Positions 19,014 through 27,544 of a DNA stretch of 64,000 nucleotides are shown here, in pieces. The stretch is taken from the NCBI GenBank assembly GCA_019359725.1, contig JAHHGR010000005.1, forward strand, positions 1-64,000. Reading direction: 5' to 3'. A program made the translations under genes and the position numbers. Positions within the stretch are counted from its first letter, which is position 1. Each line of letters opens with the position of its first letter. This DNA comes from Aphanocapsa lilacina HA4352-LM1 (GTDB lineage: Bacteria; Cyanobacteriota; Cyanobacteriia; Gloeobacterales; Gloeobacteraceae). A model generated the notes under the pieces. The model worked only from the letters and a program-made list of their open reading frames with translations, did no database searches and was not told the origin of the DNA.

Positions 19014-19838
19014 ATGAGCGTTGTCTCGCTGCCGCAAATGCTGGAAGCTGGTGTTCATTTTGGACACCAAACCCGCCGCTGGAATCCCAAGATGCGGCGC
19101 TATATCTTCACCGACCGCAACGGCATTCACATCATCGATCTCACCCAGACCGCCCACCTGCTCGACGAGGCCTACAGCTATCTGCGCGAAGCTTCGGACC
19201 AGGGTAAAAAGATTCTCTTCGTGGGTACCAAGCGCCAGGCGGCTCCTGTCATCGCCCAGGAGGCCAAGCGCTGCGGTATGTTCTGGGTCAACCAGCGCTG
19301 GTTGGGCGGCATGCTCACCAACTGGGATACGATCCGCACCTCGGTCGATCAGCTCAAAGAACTCGAAACTATGGAGGCTAACGGCACCCTCGATCTGCTG
19401 CCCAAAAAAGAAGCGTCGGTGATGCGCAAGAAACTGGAGCGGCTCACCAAGTACCTGGGCGGTCTCAAAAATATGCGCCGCAAGCCCGATATTCTGCTGG
19501 TGGTCGATCAGCGCCGCGAGCAGAACGCCGTCATGGAAGCGCGCCGGCTCAACATTCCGATCGTCTCGCTTCTAGATACCAATTGCGACCCGGATCTAAC
19601 CGACGTGGGCATCCCGGCCAACGACGACGCCATCCGTTCAATCCGGCTCATCGTGGGCAAGTTGGCGGATGCCATCTACGAAGGCCGCCACGGACAGCTC
19701 GAAGATTTCTCCGAGGAGGAGCCGGTGCCGGTCGCCGCCCCCGCGGCGGCGGTAGCGGTGGCGGTGGCCGCTCCAGTCGAGGCGGAATCGGAGGATAAAG
19801 GCGAAGTGCTCTACTCGTTCGATGACGAAGAAGAATAA
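19014..19838 (+). CDS. rpsB: 30S ribosomal protein S2
   Basis: The 274-residue protein has the S2 signatures [19 protein letters not shown] at the N-terminus and [19 protein letters not shown] with LLDTNCDP downstream. It binds 16S rRNA at the platform and is needed for S1 docking. After about residue 228 it has an acidic, Ala/Val/Pro/Glu-rich tail that is not part of the core fold. TTGGAGAAAA precedes the ATG. It is followed after 17 bases by tsf, the usual order. Confidence 0.97.
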   Translation: MSVVSLPQMLEAGVHFGHQTRRWNPKMRRYIFTDRNGIHIIDLTQTAHLLDEAYSYLREASDQGKKILFVGTKRQAAPVIAQEAKRCGMFWVNQRWLGGMLTNWDTIRTSVDQLKELETMEANGTLDLLPKKEASVMRKKLERLTKYLGGLKNMRRKPDILLVVDQRREQNAVMEARRLNIPIVSLLDTNCDPDLTDVGIPANDDAIRSIRLIVGKLADAIYEGRHGQLEDFSEEEPVPVAAPAAAVAVAVAAPVEAESEDKGEVLYSFDDEEE

Positions 19839-19855
19839 CTGGCGAGGCAAACACC

Positions 19856-20515
19856 ATGGCTGAAATTACATCCCAAATGGTCATGCAACTGCGCGAGAAA
19901 ACCCAGGTCGGCGTACTCGACTGCAAAAAGGCGCTGGCGGAAGCCGAGGGCGATCTCGAAAAAGCGATCGAGCTGTTGCGCAAGAAGGGCATCATGAAGG
20001 CCGGCAAGGTCAAGGACAAAGTCGCCACCGAAGGCCTGGTGGGCTCCTATATCCATACCGGCGGCCGCATCGGCGTGCTGGTGGAGGTCAACTGCCAGAC
20101 CGACTTTGTCGCCAAGGGCGAGGAATTCCAGCAGTTGGTGCGCGACATCGCCATGCAGATAGCAGCTAGCCCGAATGTCGAGTTTGTCTCAGTCGACGAT
20201 GTCGATCAAGACATCAAAGACCGCGAACTGGCCATCGAAGTCCAACGCGAAGATCTACTCAGCAAGCCCGAGAAGATCCGCGCCCAGATTGCCCAGGGCC
20301 GGGTCGACAAGCTCTTCAAAGAGCGGGCATTGCTGGAGCAGCCCTTTATCAAGGACCAGTCGATCAGCGTTGGCGAACTGATCACCCAGAAGATCGCCAA
20401 GATTGGCGAGAACATCAAAGTGCGCCGCTTTGCGCGCTTTGTGCTGGGCGAGGGCCTCGAAAAAGAAGAAAAGAACTTCGCAGAGGAAGTCGCTGCCCAG
20501 ACCGGCGGCGCCTAG
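19856..20515 (+). CDS. tsf: elongation factor Ts
   Basis: EF-Ts recharges EF-Tu by releasing GDP. The 219-residue product has the N-terminal UBA-like helix bundle (VMQLREKTQVGVLDCKKAL) and the core motif NCQTDFVAKGEEF that contacts EF-Tu. It is the short form with a single dimerisation subdomain pair, as in cyanobacteria. It forms an operon with rpsB and is followed by a strong hairpin. Confidence 0.97.
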   Translation: MAEITSQMVMQLREKTQVGVLDCKKALAEAEGDLEKAIELLRKKGIMKAGKVKDKVATEGLVGSYIHTGGRIGVLVEVNCQTDFVAKGEEFQQLVRDIAMQIAASPNVEFVSVDDVDQDIKDRELAIEVQREDLLSKPEKIRAQIAQGRVDKLFKERALLEQPFIKDQSISVGELITQKIAKIGENIKVRRFARFVLGEGLEKEEKNFAEEVAAQTGGA

Positions 20516-20537
20516 CCCGGCGTCGGTTTTTTCCCAC

Positions 20538-20566
20538 AAGCCCGCAGCTTTTGCTGTGGGCTTTTC
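20538..20566 (+). terminator. rho-independent-type terminator after tsf
   Basis: AAGCCCGCAGC at 20538-20548 pairs with GCTGTGGGCTT at 20553-20563 through a TTTT loop, with one G-T wobble; TT and a C-interrupted T-run follow. It lies between the convergent tsf and ompA-like genes and could serve both. Confidence 0.75.
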
Positions 20567-20570
20567 TAAA

Positions 20571-21248
20571 TCAACCGGTCCGGTTTTTGATCAAGATTTC
20601 GACGCGCCGGTTTTTCTGGCGGCCGGCCGGGTCGTCGGCACCGTCCGGTCCGGCGTTGGGAGCGACGGGTTTGCTCTCGCCCAGGCCGCGGGCTGTGAGG
20701 CGTCCGGTTGGGATGTCGAAGTTGTTGGTTAGATAGGAGCGCACCGCCTCGGCCCGCCGCTCGGAGAGGCCCCGGTTGTAGCTGGCGGCACCTTTGCTGT
20801 CGGTGTGGCCCGAAATCTCGACAGGGACATTTTTGTAGAAGTTGAGTACCTGGGCCATCTTCTGGAGGGCGGCTTGGGCGCTCGGCCGCAAATCGGCCTT
20901 GTCAAAATCAAAGAGGATATCCTCCGGCAGGGTGAGCACGATCCCCGAGGCGGTGCGCTGGGCGTTGAAGTCGGAGAGGATCTGATTGACCACCTGGGTT
21001 TCGGAGGCACCGATCTGGGTGCTGCGGGTGGTGGAATCGCCGGCATTGTCCGCGGCGGTTTCGGAGCCGGTGGGCGGTACGAGGGCCACCTCGCTCGGGT
21101 CAAGGGCGACCAGCGAGCGGCCGATGGGCTGGGTGGAGAAGGCGGGCTCCCCCGCTCGCGAGGCGGTGGTCGGAGCGGAACTGTCGCCGCAGGCGACCAG
21201 CAGTAGCGCCACCAGGGCCGGGAGGGTTGCTTGAAGCACGGCGCGCAT
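20571..21248 (-). CDS. OmpA-family peptidoglycan-associated lipoprotein
   Basis: The 225-residue protein starts with a lipoprotein signal ending in the lipobox LLVAC (Cys about residue 20). Residues about 115-225 are an OmpA/MotB domain with the diaminopimelate-binding pattern NVPVEISGHTDSKGAASYN and LSERRAEAVRSYL...GLGESKP. It probably anchors the outer envelope to peptidoglycan. The ATG at 21248 follows directly (two bases) after the stop of the large lipoprotein gene upstream, so the pair is surely cotranscribed. Confidence 0.9.
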   Translation of the reverse strand: MRAVLQATLPALVALLLVACGDSSAPTTASRAGEPAFSTQPIGRSLVALDPSEVALVPPTGSETAADNAGDSTTRSTQIGASETQVVNQILSDFNAQRTASGIVLTLPEDILFDFDKADLRPSAQAALQKMAQVLNFYKNVPVEISGHTDSKGAASYNRGLSERRAEAVRSYLTNNFDIPTGRLTARGLGESKPVAPNAGPDGADDPAGRQKNRRVEILIKNRTG

Positions 21249-21250
21249 GT

Positions 21251-23119
21251 TTACGACCCCCCCACGGGAATGCCCGAGATCATCATTTTGGGTCTGTCCG
21301 AGCGCTTCCAATCGCTGCCTAAAACACTGTTGGTCGTGAGGGTAATGGTGCGTGCCCCCGGGGCGATGCGGCCGATAAAGACGAACTGGCTTTTGATCGT
21401 GGCGCCGGGGTTGACGGTCACTTTCGGGTTGCCGGGGGGTGGGGCCGGGTTGTAGCGGTTGCCCAGATCGTCCCTCACCACCATGTCGTCGTTGTAGTTG
21501 AGCTGGATCTGCTCGTCGTGGCCGTTGGTGACGCTCATGTCGAGGGCAATGTTGTCCTCGTGGTAGGTGACTTTGCTGAGGCGCATCACCGAACCGTTGG
21601 GGTGATTGGTCTGCAAACTCACCTCGATCGCATCGACAGCGGCCGGGGACTGGGCAGTCGCCGGCGCCCCCGGTGCAGTTGCCTGCGGTGTACCCTCGGC
21701 TGTCGCATTGTCGCTGCTGGGCGCAGCGGCTTGGCCAGTTTCGCTGGGCGGGGCGGTTGCCGCGCTCAGCGACTGACCGGTGGGGATGCCTCCTACGATC
21801 ATCTTGGGCTTGGTGGCGCGGTTCCAGTTGTCGTTGCCGTAGACGCTGTTGGTGGCCAGGGTAAGCCTGGATGCCCCCGGGGCAATCCGCCCCAAAAAAA
21901 TGAAGCGGCCCTGGAGCGTGGCGCCCGGGGCGACATGGAGGGCAGGGTTTGCGGGGGGCGCAGCCGGCAGGTAGGAGTTGCCCAGATTGTCGGTGAGCAG
22001 CATATCTCCGGCTGCGCTTAACTGAATCGGCTCCTTCAGACCATTGGTCACCGCCATGTCGAGCACCACCGCGTCGGGGCTAAAAGCGAGGCTGCTCACC
22101 CGCAGCACACTGCCGTTCGGGTGGTTGACCTGCAAAGCAACCGGCCGGCCGCTCGGCAGTTTCGGCGCGGCAAAGGCCACCGCAGCGGGCCTGCTGCCCT
22201 CGGCAGGGGCCGCGACTGCGCTGGTCTGGGCCGGGGCAATTCCTGCTATCTGCAGCTTTGGATCTCTCGCTTCCTTCCAGTCGGGATTGCCAAAGCGTTC
22301 GTTAAAGCGCAGCGTCAGCGGTCCTACATCCTGGGGTACGCGGCCGGCAAAGTGCAGCGCGCCCGCGAGCTTCTGCTTGCCTGGGATCAACACCTGCGGG
22401 TTGTTCGCCGGGGGCACCAGATAGTAGCGGTTGGCGCGGCTGTCCTCCAGATGGGGCAGATCGTTGGATTGGGCTAGGGAGACTTGGCTGTCGTTGCCGT
22501 TGATCGCTTCAAAAGCGACGCGCGTGTCGCGATCGGTGAAGCGAATGCCACCCAGTGCTAGGGTCAGGCCGTTGGCGTGGTGCACGGAGAGTTCCAGCGG
22601 ACCTTCCCGGTTGGCGGGCGTAGCAAAGTCGATGAGCGTGCCTTTTTTGCCGGGAAAACCCTGCACAATCAGTTGCGGACGGTTGAAGCGGTTTCCGTAC
22701 TTGGGATTGAAGCGCACCGTCAGGTTGTCGCTGTTGCGCTCTAGCGGTCCGGCAAAGGCGAACTTCAGCACCGCGGCGGTGTGGGCGGGCACCTCCACAT
22801 CCTCTTTGGCGGCATAGTACTGGCTGCCCGTCTCATCCTGCAGCGTTACCGGGTCGGTCGTCTCCGAGAGCTTGACAGGTTCACCCTTGCCGTTGATGGC
22901 GAGCACGCCGAGGGTGAGCTGATCGCCTCTAGCCTCGACCGACTGCACATAAACGCTCGTCCCGTTCGGGTCCACCGCCAACGGCTGCAATTCGGATCTC
23001 TCAGTCCCCCCACAAGCTGCAAGTAGCGCCACCAACCCGACCACCCAACCCGCAAAGCGGTAGCGGCGGGCGCCACCTCGACGGCACCCGTAGCCCCGCT
23101 GGATCATCCCTGCTGCCAT
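21251..23119 (-). CDS. lipoprotein with four tandem ~120-residue repeat domains
   Basis: After an Arg-rich N-terminus and a hydrophobic segment ending LLAAC (lipobox Cys about residue 36), the protein contains four related domains at about residues 42-160, 165-290, 310-435 and 490-615. Each runs from an NHPNGSxxR strand through NG(L/H)xxxIQL, LGN(S/R)Y, a Pro-rich loop with NPxxxxxPG, F(I/V)F(L/I)GRIAPGA, LTLxTNSVxG and closes with PKMxxxGIPxG. The pattern suggests immunoglobulin-like beta sandwiches, somewhat like DUF4352. Ser/Ala/Pro linkers separate domains 3 and 4. No enzyme residues are evident. The ATG at 23119 has AAGGA ahead of it (ATG 23107 is the alternative). It is cotranscribed with the OmpA lipoprotein, so a structural or scaffold role in the envelope is likely. 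Confidence 0.75.
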   Translation of the reverse strand: MAAGMIQRGYGCRRGGARRYRFAGWVVGLVALLAACGGTERSELQPLAVDPNGTSVYVQSVEARGDQLTLGVLAINGKGEPVKLSETTDPVTLQDETGSQYYAAKEDVEVPAHTAAVLKFAFAGPLERNSDNLTVRFNPKYGNRFNRPQLIVQGFPGKKGTLIDFATPANREGPLELSVHHANGLTLALGGIRFTDRDTRVAFEAINGNDSQVSLAQSNDLPHLEDSRANRYYLVPPANNPQVLIPGKQKLAGALHFAGRVPQDVGPLTLRFNERFGNPDWKEARDPKLQIAGIAPAQTSAVAAPAEGSRPAAVAFAAPKLPSGRPVALQVNHPNGSVLRVSSLAFSPDAVVLDMAVTNGLKEPIQLSAAGDMLLTDNLGNSYLPAAPPANPALHVAPGATLQGRFIFLGRIAPGASRLTLATNSVYGNDNWNRATKPKMIVGGIPTGQSLSAATAPPSETGQAAAPSSDNATAEGTPQATAPGAPATAQSPAAVDAIEVSLQTNHPNGSVMRLSKVTYHEDNIALDMSVTNGHDEQIQLNYNDDMVVRDDLGNRYNPAPPPGNPKVTVNPGATIKSQFVFIGRIAPGARTITLTTNSVLGSDWKRSDRPKMMISGIPVGGS

Positions 23120-23431
23120 GGCTTCGTCCTTGCCTGTCGATCCCTCTCCCCTTAGGGATAGCGCACCTAAGGCTTCAAATACTAGCCAGACAAAATTCAA
23201 AGCTTCAGACTTGAATCGCCATCTACTGTAATCACAAACGGCCTGGGAAAAAACCTTGAACTCTGTTGCGGCAACCAATCCCTGTAGGACCGGTTATATC
23301 TGTTGCTCCTGGCGAGAAAATCTATCCCGGGCCGGATGGAAAGTTGTACCGCACAAGCGATCCAGGATGCGCTGCAGTCCAAGCAGGGCAACCGATGGGC
23401 AGGAGTGTTTTGCACCAGCCGGCCTGGCCGC
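23120..23431. other. intergenic, possible gene remnant
   Basis: This 312-base gap holds no convincing gene. On the + strand, 23266-23400 is open and reads VISVAPGEKIYPGPDGKLY, which looks protein-like but lacks an upstream start (stop at 23257) and decays into the pirin gene, so it may be a remnant. AT-rich sequence at 23170-23230 probably contains the promoter for the lipoprotein/OmpA operon. Confidence 0.3.
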
Positions 23432-24130
23432 CTACGCCAGGTCGAACAGTAGGACTTCGGACGATTCGACTCCCGCCAGTACGACGCGTGGTTCATCGCT
23501 GAGCGCCGCGCCGTCCCCCGCGCCCAGGGTCTTGCCGTTCAAGGTGATTGCACCGCTCGCCACCTGCACCCAGGCGTGGCGGCCCGGGGCAAGGGTGTGC
23601 TCCGCCCACTCACCCGCGCCCAGCAGGCCGGCACAGAGCACCATGTCCTGGTGAACTGCCAGCGCCCCTTCGCGGCCGTCGGCCGCTACCACCGGCACCA
23701 GCCTTCCTTGCTTATTGGCCGCGTCGAAGTGGCGTTGCGCGTAGCTCGGGATTACACCCCGCTTGGAGGGCAAGATCCAGATCTGCAGAAAATGCACCGG
23801 CTCACTTGTGCTGGGGTTGAACTCGCTATGGGCCACCCCAGTACCGGCACTCATGCGCTGCACATCGCCGGGGCGCATCACCGAACCGTTGCCGAGGCTA
23901 TCTTTGTGCTCCAGGGCGCCTTCGAGCACGTAGGTGATAATCTCCATGTCGCGGTGGGCATGGGTGCCGAAGCCGGACCCGGGTGCCACCCGGTCCTCGT
24001 TGATCACCCGCAGGGAGCGAAAGCCCATCTGCTGGGGATCGTAATAGTCGGCAAAAGAAAAGGTGTGGCGGCTATCCAGCCAGCCGTGCTCGGCATGGCC
24101 GCGCTTCTCGCTCGCTCGCAATGTGATCAT
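23432..24130 (-). CDS. pirin-family bicupin protein
   Basis: The 232-residue product begins MITLRASEKRGHAEHGWLDS and carries the metal-binding cupin ligands in GTHAHRDMEIITY and the paired GVAHSEFNP motif, as in pirin and the YhhW quercetin dioxygenase-like proteins. Iron or another metal is likely bound; the substrate is not known. CAGGAGACA precedes the ATG at 24130. A MarR gene lies immediately upstream on the same strand, and a short palindrome sits between them. Confidence 0.9.
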   Translation of the reverse strand: MITLRASEKRGHAEHGWLDSRHTFSFADYYDPQQMGFRSLRVINEDRVAPGSGFGTHAHRDMEIITYVLEGALEHKDSLGNGSVMRPGDVQRMSAGTGVAHSEFNPSTSEPVHFLQIWILPSKRGVIPSYAQRHFDAANKQGRLVPVVAADGREGALAVHQDMVLCAGLLGAGEWAEHTLAPGRHAWVQVASGAITLNGKTLGAGDGAALSDEPRVVLAGVESSEVLLFDLA

Positions 24131-24199
24131 GCTTGTCTCCTGAACGACCGGCACCGTCGCCGGCTTCAATGCGTCCTGGAACCATATTACACCGGATAC

Positions 24200-24211
24200 T
24201 TTAATATTGAA
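24200..24211. promoter_or_regulatory. candidate MarR operator
   Basis: TTTAATATTGAA is a near-perfect AT-rich palindrome (TTnAATATTnAA), 70 bp upstream of the pirin start and against the marR stop. MarR proteins often bind such sites. No second copy was found upstream of marR, so this is only a candidate. Confidence 0.35.
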
Positions 24212-24685
24212 CTATCTAGATGTCTTCGACGCCTTCTGGGCCGTACCGAGTTTGCGGCACAAGCTGTCTAGGGTTTCTTGCTCGTCGGCACTTAGGGCGT
24301 CCATCGCCGCGACCACGCCGTGGACGTGGGGCGCGATGAGCCGCCCCACCAATTCCCGCCCGGTCTCGGTAAGATGCACCGCGATAAACCGGCGGTCGGC
24401 AACGGAGCGCACCCGCTCGACGAGGCCCCGCTTCTCAAGGTTGTCGATCACCAGGGTCATGTTGCCGCCGCTTTTGAGCAATTTGTGTGCCAAATCGCTC
24501 TGGCAGAGCGGTCCGAGGTGCAACAGCGCTTCGAGGACACCAAATTGACTGACGCTCAGCTTTGCATTGGCCAGATGCGCATGAATGCGACTACTGAGCG
24601 CGTCGGCGGCGCGCATCAGTTTGATGTAGGCGTCCAGTGCCCGAACTTGCGCCGGGGTTCCTCGATATTTCGTTCCCATAGCCAT
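24212..24685 (-). CDS. MarR-family transcriptional regulator
   Basis: The 157-residue protein has the winged-helix pattern LSVSQFGVLEALLHLGPLC, the recognition helix region LLKSGGNMTLVIDNLEKRG and the wing DRRFIAVHLTETG. It is likely a repressor released by a small phenolic or oxidant. The layout, directly upstream and codirectional with pirin, suggests it controls that gene and perhaps itself. Confidence 0.9.
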   Translation of the reverse strand: MAMGTKYRGTPAQVRALDAYIKLMRAADALSSRIHAHLANAKLSVSQFGVLEALLHLGPLCQSDLAHKLLKSGGNMTLVIDNLEKRGLVERVRSVADRRFIAVHLTETGRELVGRLIAPHVHGVVAAMDALSADEQETLDSLCRKLGTAQKASKTSR

Positions 24686-24802
24686 TGGTGATCAAACAAT
24701 TCGATACTAATTTATCCGGTTGCCACTACCCTTCCATCGGTGGAGAGATAGGCGTCGCCGGTGAGGACATCTAGCCTGGAGAGTACCGAGAGCGACACGA
24801 CA

Positions 24803-25459
24803 ATGGCAATCTTGACAGCGCACGAGCGGGTGCGGACGGTAATGGACGTGCTGGCGGCCACCTACCGGGGGCGGGGGTCGGTTGAATTGGGTGAACCCTA
24901 CCGGGTGCTGGTCTCGACGGTGATTTCCCAGCGCACCCGCGAGGAGCAGACGACAGCAGTCTCAAAGCGCGTCTTTGCGCACTATCCGGACATCGCTACG
25001 CTGGCTGCGGCCCAGGAGTCCGAATTGCTTGGGCTGCTGATTGGCAGTGAATACCGGGAAGCCAAAGCGCCGCGCCTCATCTCGATGGCCAAAATCCTGC
25101 TTGAAAAGCACGGCGGCCAGGTTCCCGACGATATCGACGCGTTGCTGGCTCTGCCGGGTATCGGCCGCAAGACGGCCAACTGCGTGCTCATCTACGCCTT
25201 CAACCGCGAGGCCATCTGCGTCGATACCCACCTGCACAAAATTGCCAACCGCCTGGGCTGGGTGAGTACCAAGACACCCGAGCAGACCGAAAAAGCGCTC
25301 AAGATCGTCATGCCGCGGGATTTATGGGCCGGGAGCAACCGGTTGTTTTTGCAGCACGGCCGGGCGATCTGCCTAAGCAGCGCTCTGCCCCTGTGCAGCC
25401 GCTGCCCGCTGCAAACCTGGTGCACCTACGCTCAGGAGCCGACGGCACCTCAACGCTGA
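24803..25459 (+). CDS. nth: endonuclease III (DNA glycosylase/AP lyase)
   Basis: It removes oxidised pyrimidines and cleaves the resulting abasic site. The helix-hairpin-helix LPGIGRKTANCVL supplies the catalytic Lys, and the catalytic Asp is in CVDTHLHK. Four C-terminal Cys (CLSSALPLCSRCPLQTWC) should hold a [4Fe-4S] cluster, but their spacing is C-x7-C-x2-C-x5-C rather than the usual C-x6-C-x2-C-x5-C. The ATG at 24803 is preferred to an upstream GTG-type start at 24761 because the N-terminus then matches the family. It is 218 residues long and convergent with the 25540 gene. Confidence 0.92.
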   Translation: MAILTAHERVRTVMDVLAATYRGRGSVELGEPYRVLVSTVISQRTREEQTTAVSKRVFAHYPDIATLAAAQESELLGLLIGSEYREAKAPRLISMAKILLEKHGGQVPDDIDALLALPGIGRKTANCVLIYAFNREAICVDTHLHKIANRLGWVSTKTPEQTEKALKIVMPRDLWAGSNRLFLQHGRAICLSSALPLCSRCPLQTWCTYAQEPTAPQR

Positions 25460-25486
25460 AGTTGGTCGGTCTGCTCAGCTTGCACT

Positions 25487-25528
25487 CGATGATGACCGGG
25501 CGTACCTGCGGCCGCCCGGTCATCATCG
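25487..25528. terminator. 16-bp perfect inverted repeat between convergent genes
   Basis: CGATGATGACCGGGCG at 25487-25502 and CGCCCGGTCATCATCG at 25513-25528 are exact reverse complements around a 10-base loop. The position between the nth and 25540 gene ends suggests a bidirectional terminator, but neither side has a T-run. It could instead be a dispersed palindromic repeat. Confidence 0.5.
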
Positions 25529-25539
25529 ACTATGGTCGG

Positions 25540-25959
25540 TTATTTCTTTGAGGAGCCGGTTTTCTCCTTTTCGTCGGTTTTGGCGTCGGCTTTCTTGGAT
25601 GTATCGCGGTCGGATTTTTCGGCCTTGCCGCCCTCCTCGATGTCTTCCTTGGCCGCCTTGTCCATCAATTGGCTGAGTTCTTCGAGTTTGTCGCTGAGGC
25701 CGGATTCGGCGCCCTTGGCTGCCTTTTTGACTCCTTTGCTCAATTTGCCAAGCAGTTTGCCGACCGACTTGCCATGGACTTGATCTTCCTTGAGCAAGCC
25801 TTCGAGCTTCTCCAAATCGGCTGCAATCTCTTCGAATTCGGGACCGGCTTCAAGCAAATCCTTGCGCCAGGCCTCGATGTTGCGAACCGCCTTGCCCACG
25901 GCAAAAGTGGCGATATTATCGCGAAAAGCATTCAGCGTTGTGTCCAGCTTGTTCGACAT
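25540..25959 (-). CDS. Lys/Glu-rich coiled-coil protein
   Basis: The 139-residue product is highly charged. Residues 1-110 are predicted by eye to be helical with heptad-like Leu spacing (LEKLEGLLKED, VGKLLGKLSKGVKKAAKG), and the last 35 residues are a disordered-looking Lys/Asp/Ser tail. No family is recognised. A structural or nucleic-acid-associated role is possible but not shown. Confidence 0.6.
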   Translation of the reverse strand: MSNKLDTTLNAFRDNIATFAVGKAVRNIEAWRKDLLEAGPEFEEIAADLEKLEGLLKEDQVHGKSVGKLLGKLSKGVKKAAKGAESGLSDKLEELSQLMDKAAKEDIEEGGKAEKSDRDTSKKADAKTDEKEKTGSSKK

Positions 25960-26263
25960 TGGAAGTGCTCCAAATGAATAAAGGGTTCAAGCCCGCCGTT
26001 GAACGGATTTGCCGTCAAGGGCGGTGGAGGCTCCACGGGCTGAAATTTCGGTCGGTGGACCTCAAGCATCTATTGTTGCGAGCGGAGGTCCGTGCTAAGT
26101 CGGCCTCCAGAAGGAGCTTTCCCCTATCGTTGTAAGGAGATGCGTCGCCTCCAGCGCCCGCGGGCGGCAGCAAAAAGGTGACAATCGCAGCGTAGCGATC
26201 CAATCTGATGGAGGGGTAGCTTCGTATCCCAGTCAGACGGTTTCCAAAGGATTTTGCAGCACC
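25960..26263. other. intergenic region upstream of msrA
   Basis: This 304-base gap contains no convincing gene, tRNA or terminator. It must hold the divergent promoters of the coiled-coil gene and msrA. Several GGAGG-like strings are present but none precedes a good open frame. Confidence 0.4.
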
Positions 26264-26950
26264 ATGCCACTACGCCCTTTTGCCTTCGTCCGCTTCCTGA
26301 CGCGCACCCTGCCGATCGTGGCGCTGTGCGCCGGTACGCTTGCCTGCAGCGCTTCCTCCGCAACGACCCCTAAGCCGGTCAGTGATGTGGCTTTGAGCAG
26401 CACTCCCGGCAAACAGACCGCGGTACTTGCCGGGGGATGCTTCTGGGGGGTCGAGGCGGTCTTCGAGCACCTCCAGGGCGTCGAGGATGTGGTATCCGGT
26501 TACGCCGGGGGCGACGCCTCCACCGCCAATTACGATGCGATAGGAACCGGTCGGACAGGGCACGCCGAATCGGTGCGCATCACCTACGACCCGTCCAAGA
26601 TTACCTACGGTCAATTGTTGCAGGTGTTCTTTCAGGTGGCCCACGACCCGACCCAGCTCAACCGGCAGGGACCGGATCAAGGTAGCCAGTATCGTTCGGC
26701 GATCTTTGTTGCTGACGATGCACAAAAGCGCGTCGCCCAATCGTACATTGACCAGCTCGACCAAGCGCGCGTTTTCCCAAAACCGATAGTTACCCAACTG
26801 GCGCCCCTGCAAACGTTCTATCCTGCCGAGTCCTATCACCAGGACTTCATCAAGCTCAACCCTGCCCATCCCTACGTAGTCATCCACGACCTGCCGAAGC
26901 TAGCCCAACTGCGCAAACAGTTTTCTAGCCTTTACCAAGACCCGAGCTGA
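26264..26950 (+). CDS. msrA: peptide-methionine (S)-S-oxide reductase, lipoprotein form
   Basis: MsrA repairs oxidised methionine. The nucleophile motif GCFWG (Cys about residue 59) is preceded by a hydrophobic signal with lipobox TLAC (Cys about 28), so this copy should be attached to a membrane outside the cytoplasm. Motifs GYAGGD, HDPTQLNRQGPDQGSQYRSA and the C-terminal AESYHQDF are all present. Resolving Cys residues near the C-terminus are absent, indicating a one-Cys type. AAAGGA precedes the ATG at low spacing. Confidence 0.92.
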   Translation: MPLRPFAFVRFLTRTLPIVALCAGTLACSASSATTPKPVSDVALSSTPGKQTAVLAGGCFWGVEAVFEHLQGVEDVVSGYAGGDASTANYDAIGTGRTGHAESVRITYDPSKITYGQLLQVFFQVAHDPTQLNRQGPDQGSQYRSAIFVADDAQKRVAQSYIDQLDQARVFPKPIVTQLAPLQTFYPAESYHQDFIKLNPAHPYVVIHDLPKLAQLRKQFSSLYQDPS

Positions 26951-26960
26951 AGTCCGGCAC

Positions 26961-27518
26961 TCAACCGAGCGGTCTCAGCACCCGGCAGGGATTGCCGGCG
27001 GCGATGGCGCCTGCGGGAATATTGTTGACCACGACGCTGCCCGCGCCGATGGTGGTGTTCTCGCCGATGGTCACCCCCGGACAGACAATCGCCCCGCCCC
27101 CAATCCAGACGTTATCGCCGATGGTGACCGGGGCGGCCAGTTCAAGGCCCGCGCGGCGCAAGGCGGGATCGGTAGGGTGGGTGGCGGTGTAGATGTGCAC
27201 CCCCGGAGCGATCATCACGTTTGTGCCGATGGCGACCGGGGCGCAGTCGAGGATGACGCAATTGGTATTGAGATAGAGTCCTTCCCCAGCACGGATCTGA
27301 GTGCCGTAATCGCAGAAGAAGGGCGGCTCGATTTCGACGGTTTGACCCACCGCGCCCAATAGCTCGCGCAACAATTCCAGCCGCCGCTGCCCTTCTGCGG
27401 GTTCGCTGCAGTTGTAAAGCCGCAAGAGCGCGCGCGCCCTTATCCGCAATGCCACCAGTTCGGGATCGCTCGCGGTATACAGCTCGCCTGCGAGCATCTT
27501 CGCTTTTTCAGTACGCAC
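26961..27518 (-). CDS. maltose/galactoside O-acetyltransferase-like protein
   Basis: This left-handed beta-helix acetyltransferase has an N-terminal MAC domain (KMLAGELYTASDPELV) and hexapeptide repeats (VMIAPGVHIYTATHPTD, VTIGDNVWIGGGAIVCPGV). It uses acetyl-CoA to acetylate a sugar or related hydroxyl; the acceptor is not determined. The GTG at 27518 (VRTEKAKMLAGE) matches the family N-terminus and has GAGGA upstream. It is convergent with msrA, 10 bp apart. Confidence 0.88.
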   Translation of the reverse strand: MRTEKAKMLAGELYTASDPELVALRIRARALLRLYNCSEPAEGQRRLELLRELLGAVGQTVEIEPPFFCDYGTQIRAGEGLYLNTNCVILDCAPVAIGTNVMIAPGVHIYTATHPTDPALRRAGLELAAPVTIGDNVWIGGGAIVCPGVTIGENTTIGAGSVVVNNIPAGAIAAGNPCRVLRPLG

Positions 27519-27544
27519 TGGCGCGTCCTCGCTCGAGCCTGGAA

